Part shown: positions 1-8,526 of the stretch, in pieces
How positions within the stretch are numbered: position 1 is the first letter of the stretch
Layout: each line of letters starts with the position of its first letter
DNA from: Pseudomonas thermotolerans DSM 14292
Lineage (GTDB): Bacteria > Pseudomonadota > Gammaproteobacteria > Pseudomonadales > Pseudomonadaceae
Direction of reading: 5' to 3'
Assembly (NCBI RefSeq): GCF_000364625.1
Contig: NZ_KB822609.1
Span: 1-64,000 of the forward strand
Length of the DNA stretch: 64,000 nt
The notes under the pieces: generated by a model
Database searches by the model: none
Told to the model about the DNA's origin: nothing
Seen by the model: the letters and a program-made list of their open reading frames with translations, nothing else
Made by a program: the position numbers and the translations under genes

Positions 1-1
1 C

Positions 2-244
<243 letters not shown>

Positions 245-432
245 TCCCCGGTGGACTGGCGCCCGCCCTCCAGGTCTGGAGGGGGAGGGCTGGGTCGCCA
301 GACCGTGCCCGGTTCGATCCTCGTGCTCGGTACGCCGCCTGCGCGTGCCGGTGAATTTTGCCGACGCACTTCGGTGCGCTCTGCCTGCGGGCTGCAACCC
401 CTACTCCATTGCTTGGGCAGAGCCATGTCGCG

Positions 433-457
433 ACGCGGTCCTCGGACCGCGTTTTTT
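433..457 (+). terminator. Rho-independent terminator downstream of exaC
   Basis: ACGCGGTCC (433-441) pairs with GGACCGCGT (444-452), giving a GC-rich stem around a CTCG-type loop. A run of six T starts at 452. This is a textbook intrinsic terminator on the plus strand, 189 bases after the exaC stop. It should insulate pqqA from exaC transcription, or could act as an attenuator for pqq. Confidence 0.85.
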
Positions 458-576
458 GTTTGTGCGGCCGCCTGCGCGGAGCTCCGGCGGCGCCGGACGC
501 TGTCCTACCAATGCCAGCCGGAATTCCTCCCAAAGTACCATTCTGCCGCTCTGGTCCTCGGCGCCTAATGGAGCTC

Positions 577-590
577 CCGGAACGTTCCGG
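577..590. promoter_or_regulatory. Perfect 14-bp palindrome upstream of pqqA
   Basis: CCGGAACGTTCCGG is a perfect palindrome whose right end is 26 bases before the pqqA start codon. It is too short and has no loop, so a dimeric protein operator is more likely than an RNA terminator. The binding protein is not known to me. Confidence 0.45.
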
Positions 591-616
591 TATTCCAACA
601 ACAAGAGGACGCCATC

Positions 617-688
617 ATGTGGACCAAACCTTCCTACACCGACCTGCGCATTGGCTTTGAAGTCACCCTGTACTTCGCCAACCGCTGA
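617..688 (+). CDS. pqqA: PQQ precursor peptide PqqA
   Basis: This 23-residue ribosomal peptide is the substrate from which pyrroloquinoline quinone is made: the side chains of a Glu and a Tyr are joined and become the cofactor skeleton. The two key residues are present as Glu15 and Tyr19 in the EVTLY motif, with the usual [11 protein letters not shown] start. The length matches the Pseudomonas peptide. It has its own AGAGGA ribosome site and is followed by a hairpin (695-717) before pqqB, which fits the need to make far more peptide than enzyme. PqqD would carry it to PqqE for cross-linking. Confidence 0.97.
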   Translation: MWTKPSYTDLRIGFEVTLYFANR

Positions 689-694
689 AACCGC

Positions 695-717
695 ATGCCC
701 CGGCGCGTCCGGGGCAT
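695..717 (+). terminator. Hairpin between pqqA and pqqB
   Basis: ATGCCCCGG (695-703) pairs perfectly with CCGGGGCAT (709-717) around a CGCGT loop, 6 bases after the pqqA stop. There is no T-run, so it is not a classic intrinsic terminator. It could be a partial terminator or an RNA-stabilising or processing element that lets pqqA be expressed above pqqB-E. Confidence 0.6.
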
Positions 718-735
718 CCCCACCGGAACGCCGTC

Positions 736-1650
736 ATGCTCATCCAGATCCTCGGTTCCGCCGCCGGCGGCGGTTTCCCGCAGTGGAACTGCAACTGCCG
801 CAATTGCGCCGGCGTGCGCAGCGGCCGCCTCAACGCCAGGCCGCGCAGCCAGTCGTCCATCGCCCTCAGCGACGGCAGCGGCAACTGGATACTCTGCAAC
901 GCCTCGCCGGACATCCGTAGCCAGATCGAGGCCTTCCCGGCACTTCAGCCTGCCCGCCGACTGCGCGACACGGCCATCGCCGGGATCATCCTGCTGGACA
1001 GCCAGATCGACCACACCACTGGCCTGCTGACCCTGCGCGAGGGTTGTCCCCATGAGGTGTGGTGCACCGAGATGGTCCACCAGGATCTGACCAGCGGCTT
1101 CCCGCTATTCCACATGCTCGAGCACTGGAACGGTGGCCTGCGCTGGAACCCCATCGGCCTCGACGGCGAGGCCTTCGCCATCCCGGCCTGCCCGGAGCTG
1201 CGCATCACTGCCATTCCTCTCTTGAGCAGCGCGCCGCCCTATTCGCCGCATCGTGGCAACCCGCACCCGGGGGACAACATCGGTCTGTTCGTCGAGGACC
1301 TGCGCAGCGGCGGCAGGCTTTTCTACGCCCCCGGCCTCGGCCAGGTGGACGACGCCCTGCGCGCCTGGATGCGCCGCGCCGACTGCCTGCTGGTGGACGG
1401 CACCCTGTGGCGCGACGACGAGCTGCTGGTCTGTGGTGTGGGCGACAAGCTCGGCAGCGAAATGGGTCACCTGCCGCAGAGTGGTCCCGGCGGCATGCTC
1501 GAAGAGCTCGCCGACCTGCCGGCCGCGCGCAAGGTGCTCATCCACATCAACAACACCAACCCGATCCTTGACGAGGACTCGCCGCAGCGCGCCGAACTCA
1601 CCGCGCGCGGCATCGAGGTCGCCTGGGACGGGATGGCCATCGAACTCTAG
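736..1650 (+). CDS. pqqB: PQQ biosynthesis protein PqqB
   Basis: PqqB (304 aa) is a metallo-beta-lactamase-fold protein. It is thought to act on the cross-linked peptide product, as a hydroxylase, before PqqC. The N-terminus [19 protein letters not shown] and the following CNCRNC cysteine cluster are diagnostic for the family. Later come [10 protein letters not shown] and [10 protein letters not shown], where family members carry metal-site residues. The length is normal. It starts 47 bases after pqqA behind a weak ribosome site, which with the hairpin suggests lower expression than pqqA, and stops 12 bases before pqqC. Confidence 0.97.
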   Translation: MLIQILGSAAGGGFPQWNCNCRNCAGVRSGRLNARPRSQSSIALSDGSGNWILCNASPDIRSQIEAFPALQPARRLRDTAIAGIILLDSQIDHTTGLLTLREGCPHEVWCTEMVHQDLTSGFPLFHMLEHWNGGLRWNPIGLDGEAFAIPACPELRITAIPLLSSAPPYSPHRGNPHPGDNIGLFVEDLRSGGRLFYAPGLGQVDDALRAWMRRADCLLVDGTLWRDDELLVCGVGDKLGSEMGHLPQSGPGGMLEELADLPAARKVLIHINNTNPILDEDSPQRAELTARGIEVAWDGMAIEL

Positions 1651-1662
1651 GAGGTACCGCCC

Positions 1663-2412
1663 GTGACCGCTCCCATGTCGCTCGCCGAGTTCGAGCAGGC
1701 CCTGTGCGCCAAGGGCGCCTACTACCACATCCACCACCCGTTCCACGTCGCCATGTACGAGGGCCGGGCGACCCGCGAACAGATCCAGGGCTGGGTGGCC
1801 AACCGCTTCTACTACCAGGTCAACATCCCCATGAAGGACGCGGCGATCCTCGCCAACTGTCCGGACCGCGAGACCCGCCGGCTGTGGATCCAGCGCATCC
1901 TCGACCACGACGGCGCGCCCGGCGAGGACGGCGGCATCGAGGCCTGGCTGCGCCTCGCCGAGGCGGTTGGTCTGGACCGCGAGCAGGTGCTCTCCGAAGA
2001 GTTGGTGTTGCCCGGGGTGCGTTTCGCGGTGGACGCCTACGTCAACTTCGCCCGCCGTGCCAGCTGGCAGGAAGCGGCCAGCAGCTCGCTGACCGAACTG
2101 TTCGCGCCGACCATCCACCAGTCGCGGCTGGACAGCTGGCCGAAGCATTACCCCTGGATCGACCAGGCCGGCTACGACTACTTCCGCATGCGCCTCGGCC
2201 AGGCCCGCCGCGACGTGGAGCACGGCTTGCGCATCACGCTCCAGCACTACCGCACCCGCGAGGCCCAGGAGCGCATGCTGGAAATCCTGCAATTCAAGCT
2301 GGACGTGCTCTGGAGCATGCTCGACGCCATGAGCATGGCCTACGAGCTGGACCGCCCGCCGTACCACACCGTGACCCGCGAGCGGGTCTGGCACAAGGGG
2401 ATCGCGCTATGA
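1663..2412 (+). CDS. pqqC: Pyrroloquinoline-quinone synthase PqqC
   Basis: PqqC (249 aa) is a cofactorless oxidase that carries out the last step, ring closure and eight-electron oxidation of AHQQ to PQQ. The all-helical TenA/PqqC fold is recognisable from [15 protein letters not shown] near the N-terminus and [13 protein letters not shown] in the middle. The start is a GTG at 1663, preceded by TAGGAGG, the best ribosome site in the operon. The stop codon overlaps the pqqD start (ATGA), so the two are likely translationally coupled. Confidence 0.97.
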   Translation: MTAPMSLAEFEQALCAKGAYYHIHHPFHVAMYEGRATREQIQGWVANRFYYQVNIPMKDAAILANCPDRETRRLWIQRILDHDGAPGEDGGIEAWLRLAEAVGLDREQVLSEELVLPGVRFAVDAYVNFARRASWQEAASSSLTELFAPTIHQSRLDSWPKHYPWIDQAGYDYFRMRLGQARRDVEHGLRITLQHYRTREAQERMLEILQFKLDVLWSMLDAMSMAYELDRPPYHTVTRERVWHKGIAL

Positions 2413-2711
2413 GCCCGTCCGCCGCCCAGCCCGTCAGCACGGTGACCCCCGACAAGACCCCGCGTCTGCGCCGCGGCTTTCGCCTGCAGTGGGAGCCGGC
2501 GCAGAACGGCCACGTGCTGCTCTACCCGGAAGGCATGATCAAGCTCAACGACAGCGCTGCGGAGATTCTCCAGCGCGTCGATGGCCAGCGCAGCGTAGCC
2601 GCGATCGTCGCCGATCTGAGCGAGCGCTTCCCCGGCGTGCCGGGCATCGACGAAGACATCCTCGCCTTCCTAGAGGTGGCACATGCACAGTTCTGGATCG
2701 AGCTTCAGTAA
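2409..2711 (+). CDS. pqqD: PqqA-binding chaperone PqqD
   Basis: PqqD (100 aa) is a small winged-helix RiPP recognition protein that binds PqqA and presents it to the radical SAM enzyme PqqE. Family signs are [21 protein letters not shown] and [14 protein letters not shown], followed by a C-terminal helical part. It overlaps pqqC by 4 bases and pqqE by 29 bases, so translation of the three is probably coupled. The overlap with pqqE is in another frame and is not a fusion; in some other bacteria pqqD is fused to pqqC or pqqE. Confidence 0.95.
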   Translation: MSPSAAQPVSTVTPDKTPRLRRGFRLQWEPAQNGHVLLYPEGMIKLNDSAAEILQRVDGQRSVAAIVADLSERFPGVPGIDEDILAFLEVAHAQFWIELQ

Positions 2712-3837
2712 ACCGGGCCACGAGCCAGGTCCGCCGCTCTGGCTGCTCGCCGAGCTGACCTACCGCTGCCCGCTGCAGTGTCCGTACTGCTCCAACCCCC
2801 TGGACTTCGCCGCCCAGGGCGAGGAGCTGTCCACCGCCGAATGGATCGAGGTGTTCCGCCAGGCCCGCGAACTGGGCGCCGCGCAGCTGGGCTTCTCCGG
2901 CGGCGAGCCGCTGGTTCGTCAGGACCTCGCCGAGCTGATCGCCGCGGCGCGCGGCCTCGGCTACTACACCAACCTGATCACCTCGGGGATCGGCCTGACC
3001 GAGCGGCGCATCGCCGAGTTCGCCGAGGCCGGCCTGGACCATATCCAGATCAGCTTCCAGGCCGCCGACGAGGCGGTGAACAACCTGCTGGCCGGCTCGC
3101 ACAAGGCCTTCGCCCAGAAGCAGGCCATGGCCCGCGCGGTGAAGGCCCATGGTTATCCCATGGTGCTCAACTTCGTCACCCACCGGCACAACATCGACGA
3201 CATCGACAGGATCATCGAGCTGTGCATCGAGCTGGAGGCTGATTACGTCGAGCTCGCCACCTGCCAGTTCTACGGCTGGGCGCACCTGAACCGCGCCGGC
3301 CTGCTGCCGACCCGCGCCCAGCTGGAGCGCGCCGAGCGGATCACCAACGAGTACCGCCGGAAGCTGGCCGCCGCCGGTCACCCGTGCAAGCTGATCTTCG
3401 TCACCCCGGACTACTACGAGGAGCGCCCCAAGGCCTGCATGAACGGTTGGGGCAACCTGTTCCTCGACATCACCCCGGACGGCACCGCGTTGCCCTGCCA
3501 CAGCGCGCGGCAGCTGCCGGTGCGCTTCCCCAACGTGCGCGAGCACGACCTGGAATACATCTGGAAGCACTCCTTCGGCTTCAACCGCTTCCGCGGCGAC
3601 GACTGGATGCCCGAGCCCTGCCGCTCCTGCGACGAGAAGGGCCGCGACTTCGGCGGCTGTCGCTGCCAGGCCTTCATGCTCACCGGGGATGCCGCCAATG
3701 CCGACCCTGTGTGTGCCAAGTCCGCCCACCACGGGATGATCCTCGCCGCACGCGAGGAGGCCGAGCAGGTGCCTCTCGGCCTGGACGCCCTGCAGTTCCG
3801 CAACGAGCGGGCCTCGCGGCTGATCTGCAAGGCCTGA
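2683..3837 (+). CDS. pqqE: PqqA peptide cyclase PqqE (radical SAM)
   Basis: PqqE (384 aa) is a radical SAM/SPASM enzyme that forms the carbon-carbon bond between Glu15 and Tyr19 of PqqA. The SAM-binding cluster cysteines are Cys29, Cys33 and Cys36 in CPLQCPYC. The C-terminal SPASM part has many further cysteines, including [41 protein letters not shown] and a late DPVCAKS, which bind auxiliary Fe-S clusters. The start at 2683 lies inside pqqD with AGAGG ahead of it. It is the last pqq gene here; no pqqF-like peptidase is in the window. It converges on fahA with a 58-base gap. Confidence 0.97.
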   Translation: MHSSGSSFSKPGHEPGPPLWLLAELTYRCPLQCPYCSNPLDFAAQGEELSTAEWIEVFRQARELGAAQLGFSGGEPLVRQDLAELIAAARGLGYYTNLITSGIGLTERRIAEFAEAGLDHIQISFQAADEAVNNLLAGSHKAFAQKQAMARAVKAHGYPMVLNFVTHRHNIDDIDRIIELCIELEADYVELATCQFYGWAHLNRAGLLPTRAQLERAERITNEYRRKLAAAGHPCKLIFVTPDYYEERPKACMNGWGNLFLDITPDGTALPCHSARQLPVRFPNVREHDLEYIWKHSFGFNRFRGDDWMPEPCRSCDEKGRDFGGCRCQAFMLTGDAANADPVCAKSAHHGMILAAREEAEQVPLGLDALQFRNERASRLICKA

Positions 3838-3895
3838 GATGGCAGGCGCCGCCATGTCCCGGCAGGCGGGGCGGCGTCCTTCCGGCCGGCCGCGC

Positions 3896-5200
3896 TCAGC
3901 GCGCCGGGAGGATCAGCCCTCGGCACTCGCCGAAGCCGATGGAGGGATAGCCCTCGCGCTGGCAGCGGGCGCGGAGGATCACCTCGTCGCCGTCCTCCAG
4001 GAAGCTGCGTTGTTCGCCGGAGGGCAAGTCGATCGGCTGCCGGCCGCCGAAGGTGGTCTCCAGCAGGCTACCGAAGCTGTCCGGCTCGGGACCGGAAAGG
4101 GTGCCGGTGCCGAACAGGTCGCCGGGCTGCAGCCGGCAGCCGCCGACGCTGTGGTGGGCGACCAACTGGGCCACCGTCCAGTACATGTACAGACTGTTGC
4201 TCAGGGTCAGGCGCACCGGCGCCAGGCCCTGCTCGCGCATGGCGGCGCTCTGCAGCAGCACCTCCAGCTGGATGTCGAGGGCCCCGCGGGCCTGATCGGC
4301 GGGATCCAGCAGGTAGGGCAGCGGCTGCGGATCGCCGGCCGGGCGCGGCGGCTGCGGACTGCGGAAGGGTTCCAGAGCCTCGGCGGTGACCACCCAGGGC
4401 GACACGCTGGTGGCGAAGTTCTTCGCCAGGAAGGGGCCGAGCGGCTGGTACTCCCAGGCCTGGATGTCGCGCGCCGACCAGTCGTTGAGCAGGCAGTAGC
4501 CGGCCACGTGGCGTTCCGCCTCGGCGATGGGGATGGGCTCGCCGAGGGGGTTGCCGGGGCCGATCCAGATGCCCAGCTCCAGTTCGTAGTCGAGCCGCCG
4601 GCTAGGGCCGAACTGCGGCGCTTCGGCTCCCGGCGGCAGGGTCTGTCCGCAGGGCCGGCGCACCGGGGTGCCGGAGACCACCACGGTGGAGGCGCGGCCG
4701 TGGTAGCCGATGGGTACGTGTTTGTAGTTGGGCAGCAGCGGATTGTCCGGGCGGAACAGGCGGCCGACGTTGCAGGCGTGGTGGATGCCTACGTAGAAGT
4801 CGGTGTAGTCGCCGACCCGTGCCGGGAGGTGCAGTACGCAGCTGCTCATGGTCGGCAGCAGGGCCTGGCCCATGGCCTGCAGGCGCTCCCGCGCCGGGCT
4901 GTCCTCGGCGAGCAGGGCCTGCAGCTGCTCGCGCAGGGCACGGCGCGGGCCGGCGCCGAGGGCGAACAGCTCGTTGAGCTGGCTCGTGCAGGCGGCCAGC
5001 GCGGCGTCCGCGGCGGCACCGACGAACAGCCCGGCGTCGCAGGCCACCTTGAGGTCGAAGATGTGCTCGCCGATGGCCACCCCGCCGCGCGGTGTGCCGT
5101 CCGGTGGGCTGAACACGCCGAACGGCAGGTTCTGCAGGGGAAAGTCGGGATGGCCGTTGGCGGAGGAGATCCAGCTGCGGCGCAGGTCGGTGTGGGTCAT
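3896..5200 (-). CDS. fahA: Fumarylacetoacetase
   Basis: This 434-aa hydrolase splits fumarylacetoacetate into fumarate and acetoacetate, the last step of tyrosine and phenylalanine breakdown by way of homogentisate. The metal- and substrate-binding core is visible: DYTDFYVGIHHA, the NYKHVPIGYHGR loop, LDYELELGIWIG and NDWSARDIQAWEYQPLGPF. The length matches the bacterial and mammalian enzymes. It begins one base after the hmgA stop, so it is the second gene of an hmgA-fahA operon. No maiA/hmgC gene follows; the next gene is the convergent pqqE. Confidence 0.96.
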   Translation of the reverse strand: MTHTDLRRSWISSANGHPDFPLQNLPFGVFSPPDGTPRGGVAIGEHIFDLKVACDAGLFVGAAADAALAACTSQLNELFALGAGPRRALREQLQALLAEDSPARERLQAMGQALLPTMSSCVLHLPARVGDYTDFYVGIHHACNVGRLFRPDNPLLPNYKHVPIGYHGRASTVVVSGTPVRRPCGQTLPPGAEAPQFGPSRRLDYELELGIWIGPGNPLGEPIPIAEAERHVAGYCLLNDWSARDIQAWEYQPLGPFLAKNFATSVSPWVVTAEALEPFRSPQPPRPAGDPQPLPYLLDPADQARGALDIQLEVLLQSAAMREQGLAPVRLTLSNSLYMYWTVAQLVAHHSVGGCRLQPGDLFGTGTLSGPEPDSFGSLLETTFGGRQPIDLPSGEQRSFLEDGDEVILRARCQREGYPSIGFGECRGLILPAR

Positions 5201-5201
5201 G

Positions 5202-6488
5202 TCAGTTCCTGCCCTGGTCGAAGGTTTTTCGCAGGCCGGCCCAGCAGGCGTCGTAGTCGCTCTGCAGCTGCGGACAGTCCAGCGCGTAGCGGGTCGGCCG
5301 CAGCACGGCGCCGGTCTCGAACATGAAGGCCATGGTGTTCTCCAGCTTGTGCGGCTTCAGCTCGGCGGCGACCGCCTGCGCGGTGGTGGCCTGGTCCGGG
5401 CCGTGGGCGCTCATGCAGTTGTGCAGCGAGGCGCCGCCGGGCGCGAAGCCTTCCGCCTTGGCATCGTAGACCCCCTGGATGAGGCCCATGAACTCGTTCA
5501 TCAGGTTGCGGTGGAACCACGGCGGGCGGAAGCTGTGTTCGGCGACCATCCAGCGCGGCGGGAAGATCACGAAGTCGACGTTGGCCTGGCCGGGCACGGT
5601 GCTCGGCGAGGTGAGGACGGTGAAGATCGACGGGTCGGGGTGATCGAAGCTCACCGTGCCGAGGACGTTGAAGCGGCGCAGGTCGTACTTGTAGGGCACG
5701 TGGTTGCCGTGCCAGGCCACCACGTCCAGCGGCGAGTGATCGAGCTCGCAGGCCCACAGCTCGCCGAGGAACTTCTGCACCAGCTGCACCGGCGCCTCGA
5801 CGTCCTCGTAGTGGGCTACCGGGGCGAGGAAGTCGCGTGGGTTGGCCAGGCCGTTGCTGCCGATCGGCCCCAGGTCGGGCAGGCGCAGGACGGCGCCGTG
5901 ATTCTCGCAGACGTAGCCGCGCGCGCCGGCGTCCAGCAGCTCGACGCGGAACCGGATACCGCGCGGGATCACCGCGATCTCCAGCGGTTCCACCTCCAGC
6001 AGGCCCAGCTCGGTGGCCAGGCGCAGGCGGCCCTGTTGCGGGACGATCAGCCATTCGCCGTCGGCGTTGAAGAACACCCGCTGCATGGAGCGGTTGGCGC
6101 AATACAGGTAGAGGCTTACCCCGCTGGCCTGCTGTGGCTCGGCGGTGGCCGCCAGGGCCAGCAATCCGTCGAGGAAGTCGGTGGGTTCGGCGGGGATCTC
6201 CAGGGGATTCCAGCGCAGCCGGTTGGGATTCACCGGGCCTAGGCCGCCGCCGGTGATCTGCCGCTCCAGACGCGCGAAGCGCGGATGCAGGGCCGAGGGG
6301 CGGATGCGGTACAGCCAGGTGCGCCGGGCCTCGGCGCGTGGCACGGTGAAGGCGGTACCGGAGATCTGCTCGGCGTACAGGCCGTAGGGCACCTGCTGGG
6401 GCGAGTTCTGACCGATCGGCAGGGCGCCGGGCAGGGCCTCGCTGCTGAACTGGTTGTTGAAACCGGACTGGTAACGGAGGGCAGACAT
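5202..6488 (-). CDS. hmgA: Homogentisate 1,2-dioxygenase
   Basis: HmgA (428 aa) is a non-haem Fe(II) ring-cleaving dioxygenase that turns homogentisate into maleylacetoacetate. The iron-ligand region is clear: [16 protein letters not shown] supplies a His and a Glu, and [12 protein letters not shown] supplies the other His. The N-terminus, [17 protein letters not shown], is typical of the family. It is the first gene of the operon and is divergent from the IclR gene hmgR. On the minus strand a TTGACC -35 lies at 6553-6548, and the following -10 area falls on the palindrome at 6517-6531, as expected for a repressed promoter. Confidence 0.97.
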   Translation of the reverse strand: MSALRYQSGFNNQFSSEALPGALPIGQNSPQQVPYGLYAEQISGTAFTVPRAEARRTWLYRIRPSALHPRFARLERQITGGGLGPVNPNRLRWNPLEIPAEPTDFLDGLLALAATAEPQQASGVSLYLYCANRSMQRVFFNADGEWLIVPQQGRLRLATELGLLEVEPLEIAVIPRGIRFRVELLDAGARGYVCENHGAVLRLPDLGPIGSNGLANPRDFLAPVAHYEDVEAPVQLVQKFLGELWACELDHSPLDVVAWHGNHVPYKYDLRRFNVLGTVSFDHPDPSIFTVLTSPSTVPGQANVDFVIFPPRWMVAEHSFRPPWFHRNLMNEFMGLIQGVYDAKAEGFAPGGASLHNCMSAHGPDQATTAQAVAAELKPHKLENTMAFMFETGAVLRPTRYALDCPQLQSDYDACWAGLRKTFDQGRN

Positions 6489-6516
6489 GGCGCACCTCGA
6501 TATTTTTGTAATTGAG

Positions 6517-6531
6517 TTACGGTTAACGTAA
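6517..6531. promoter_or_regulatory. Palindromic operator between hmgA and hmgR
   Basis: TTACG-GTTAA-CGTAA is a 5-bp inverted repeat with a 5-bp spacer inside an AT-rich island in otherwise GC-rich DNA. It covers the likely -10 area of hmgA and touches the -35 of hmgR. IclR-type repressors bind palindromes of this size, and HmgR of P. putida is known as a homogentisate-responsive repressor, so this is the best operator candidate here. Confidence 0.6.
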
Positions 6532-6532
6532 T

Positions 6533-6561
6533 TTGAGCGCCGGGAGAGGTCAAGCTATAAC
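6533..6561 (+). promoter_or_regulatory. Sigma-70 promoter of hmgR
   Basis: TTGAGC (6533-6538) and TATAAC (6556-6561) are separated by exactly 17 bases. The start codon of hmgR follows at 6590. The -35 box directly abuts the palindrome, so HmgR binding there would also affect its own gene. Confidence 0.65.
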
Positions 6562-6589
6562 AGCGCCTCCATTGCAGCCGGACCGACCG

Positions 6590-7387
6590 ATGAGCAACCA
6601 CGCAGAGACGCCGAAACGCCAGAAGGTGCAGGCCGCCGAGGTGGGCACGGAGATCCTCCGGGGGCTGGCCGACCTGGCGCCAGCCACCTCGCTGTCGCGC
6701 CTCGCCGCGCACCTCGGCATGCCCGCGGCCAAGGTACACCGCTACCTGCAGGCGCTGATCGCCAGCGGCTTCGCCGAGCAGGACCCCGCCACCAACCACT
6801 ACGGCCTAGGCCGCGAGGCGCTCTACGTGGGCCTTGCCGCCATCGGCGGACTGGACGTGGTGCGTGCCGCCATGCCGTCCCTTGCCGAGCTGCGCGACGC
6901 CCTCAACGAGACCTGCTTCCTCGCCGTGTGGGGCAACCGCGGGCCGACCGTGGTGCACGTCGAGCAGCCCCTGCGGGCGGTGACCCTGGTCACCCGGGTG
7001 GGGTCCGTGCTGCCGCTGCTGGGTTCCTCCACCGGACTGGTGTTCAACGCCTTTCTGCCGGAAGCCGAGACCGCGCCGCTGCGCGCGGCCGAGCAGGGCC
7101 TGCCGGGTGCGCCGGGTGCGGCGGAGCTGGAGAGCTGGATGGCGGCGATCCGCCGGCGCGGCCTGCAGTCGGTGCACGGTCTGCTGGTGCCGGGGGTGAA
7201 CGCGCTGTCGGCGCCCCTCTTCTCGGTGGGCGAGCAGCTCGCCGGGGTGCTCACCGTGGTCGGCCCGGGCAGCGTGTTCGCCGCGGACACCGAAGGCGAG
7301 GCGGCTGAGCGGCTGCTGGCCGCGGCGCGGGCGATCAGCGCGAAGCTGGCCGGGGGCTGGCCGCTGCCCGCGGGCGACGAGGCATAG
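6590..7387 (+). CDS. hmgR: IclR-family transcriptional repressor, probable HmgR
   Basis: This 265-aa protein has the IclR layout: an N-terminal winged helix-turn-helix (about residues 15-75; TSLSRLAAHLGMPAAKVHRYLQ contains the recognition helix) and a C-terminal GAF-like effector domain from about residue 85. Its position, divergent from hmgA-fahA, makes it the likely homogentisate-sensing regulator of that operon. I chose the ATG at 6590; an in-frame TTG at 6533 would overlap the promoter and has no clear ribosome site. The gene ends at a strong hairpin shared with the convergent methyltransferase gene. Confidence 0.85.
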   Translation: MSNHAETPKRQKVQAAEVGTEILRGLADLAPATSLSRLAAHLGMPAAKVHRYLQALIASGFAEQDPATNHYGLGREALYVGLAAIGGLDVVRAAMPSLAELRDALNETCFLAVWGNRGPTVVHVEQPLRAVTLVTRVGSVLPLLGSSTGLVFNAFLPEAETAPLRAAEQGLPGAPGAAELESWMAAIRRRGLQSVHGLLVPGVNALSAPLFSVGEQLAGVLTVVGPGSVFAADTEGEAAERLLAAARAISAKLAGGWPLPAGDEA

Positions 7388-7394
7388 GGGGAAG

Positions 7395-7421
7395 GCCCCG
7401 GAGCGGAGGGCGCTCCGGGGC
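7395..7421. terminator. Bidirectional terminator hairpin, hmgR / methyltransferase
   Basis: GCCCCGGAGCG (7395-7405) pairs perfectly with CGCTCCGGGGC (7411-7421) around a GAGGG loop, in the 40-base gap between two convergent genes. There is no T-run on either side, so termination would rest on stem strength or on Rho. Confidence 0.65.
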
Positions 7422-7427
7422 GAGGCG

Positions 7428-8240
7428 TCAGCGCCGGGTGATCACTACTTCCAGGTATTCGCTGGGCACCACCAGGGAATCCGGCCCGGCGTGGTTGAGG
7501 CTTTCCAGCAGTTCGGCCATGTCCTGCTCCAGCGCCGGCGCCCATTCCGCGGGCAGCGCGGCGAACGCCTTGTGCACCGGCCCGTACCAGGTGCGGAACA
7601 CCTCGATGAAGTGCGCCGCCGAGCGGTAGCGGAAGTTGAAGTGCCGGCGGGTCACCTCGATGCGCGCGGCGCTGTCGGCGAACAGCTCGTGGAGGTGCGA
7701 CTCCACCCCCCAGAGCACCGGCGGCTGTACCCCGGGCGGTGGCGGCAGGTGACGGCCGAGGGTCTTGAACAGCTGGCCGATGAAGCCCTCCGGCGTCCAG
7801 TTGGCCAGGCCGATGCGTCCGCCCGGCCGGCAGACCCGCGCCAGCTCGGCGGCAGCCTGGTCCTGGTTGGGGGTGAACATCACCCCGAAGGTGGACAGCA
7901 CCGCATCGAAGCTGGCTTCGGCGAAGGGCAGGGCCTCGGCGTCCGCGGTGCGGAAGCTGACCGGCAGGCGCTCCGCCCGGGCGCGCTCCTCGCCGCGCTC
8001 GAGCAGGGTGCTCACGTAGTCGGTGGAGGTCACCCGGCAGCCGCGACGGGCGGCGGCCAGGGTGGCGTTGCCGTTGCCGGCGGCCACGTCGAGGACTGTC
8101 TCATCGCAGCGCAGATCGCACGCCTCGGCCAGCTGTTCTCCGACGATCTGCAGGGTGGTGCCGATCACGGCGTAGTCCCCGCTCGCCCAGGTGGCCATCT
8201 GGCGGCTTTTCAGTGCGGTGAAGTCGACGGCAGTGTTCAT
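7428..8240 (-). CDS. Class I SAM-dependent methyltransferase
   Basis: This 270-aa protein belongs to the UbiE/COQ5-like class I methyltransferases. The SAM-binding motif I is VLDVAAGNGNATLAAA at about residues 50-65. Further motifs are SFRTADAEALPF, DAVLSTFGVMFTPNQ and the PGGRIGLANW post-motif. The C-terminal half, with FNFRYRSAAHFIEVFRTWYGP, would bind an unknown acceptor. It is divergent from the OsmC-AraC operon, with 286 bases between the starts. The start MNTAVDF at 8240 is preferred to upstream codons because homology-like sequence begins there. The substrate cannot be told. Confidence 0.85.
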   Translation of the reverse strand: MNTAVDFTALKSRQMATWASGDYAVIGTTLQIVGEQLAEACDLRCDETVLDVAAGNGNATLAAARRGCRVTSTDYVSTLLERGEERARAERLPVSFRTADAEALPFAEASFDAVLSTFGVMFTPNQDQAAAELARVCRPGGRIGLANWTPEGFIGQLFKTLGRHLPPPPGVQPPVLWGVESHLHELFADSAARIEVTRRHFNFRYRSAAHFIEVFRTWYGPVHKAFAALPAEWAPALEQDMAELLESLNHAGPDSLVVPSEYLEVVITRR

Positions 8241-8408
8241 GTTCAGGCTCCGTGTACCGGCCGTGGCCGGCAGGTTGAGGGCGCCTCGCTGCACGGAATG
8301 CCGGCCTGGAAGCCCCGCACTCGGCGCCGTGGTTTCTTGTTGCCCGCCCCGGCCGGAGTGGCCGGGCACAGGTGGGCGGATTGTCGGAGCCGGCCGCTGG
8401 CGGCGTCC

Positions 8409-8441
8409 TGCCTGAGCGTCGGCCATTCTTGCCCGAGCGTC
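8409..8441 (+). promoter_or_regulatory. 21-bp-spaced direct repeats, candidate AraC-type site
   Basis: TGCCTGAGCGTC (8409-8420) and TGCCCGAGCGTC (8430-8441) match at 11 of 12 bases and repeat with a 21-base period, two helical turns. AraC/XylS regulators typically bind direct repeats spaced by about 21 bp. The site is 85 bases ahead of an operon that encodes an AraC-type regulator, so self-control is likely. No clear -35/-10 pair is seen downstream. Confidence 0.55.
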
Positions 8442-8526
8442 CGGATCTGCCCATTCATCGCCTGGCCGGCCGGGCCGCCCGCGCGTGACCACACTCAGGA
8501 GACAGGTTCCGGCGTGGAGAACGGCC

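Larger units (their letters stand above)
245..616. other. Intergenic region exaC-pqqA
   Basis: This 372-base stretch has no convincing gene; the reading frames across it show no family pattern. It holds a strong terminator hairpin at 433-457 and a 14-bp perfect palindrome at 577-590 just ahead of pqqA. An AGAGGA ribosome binding site stands before the pqqA start at 617. I do not see a clear sigma-70 promoter, so the pqq promoter may be activator-dependent or of another sigma class. Confidence 0.6.

Noticed and set aside
1105-2394. Minus-strand open frame across pqqB and pqqC
   Set aside because: It lies inside two certain genes and shows no protein family features.
3839-5326. Plus-strand open frame of 495 codons opposite fahA
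   Set aside because: fahA on the minus strand has all catalytic motifs; this frame is antisense noise.
6533-6589. TTG start extending hmgR by 19 codons
   Set aside because: It would overlap the -35/-10 promoter pair and lacks a ribosome site; the ATG at 6590 gives a normal IclR length.
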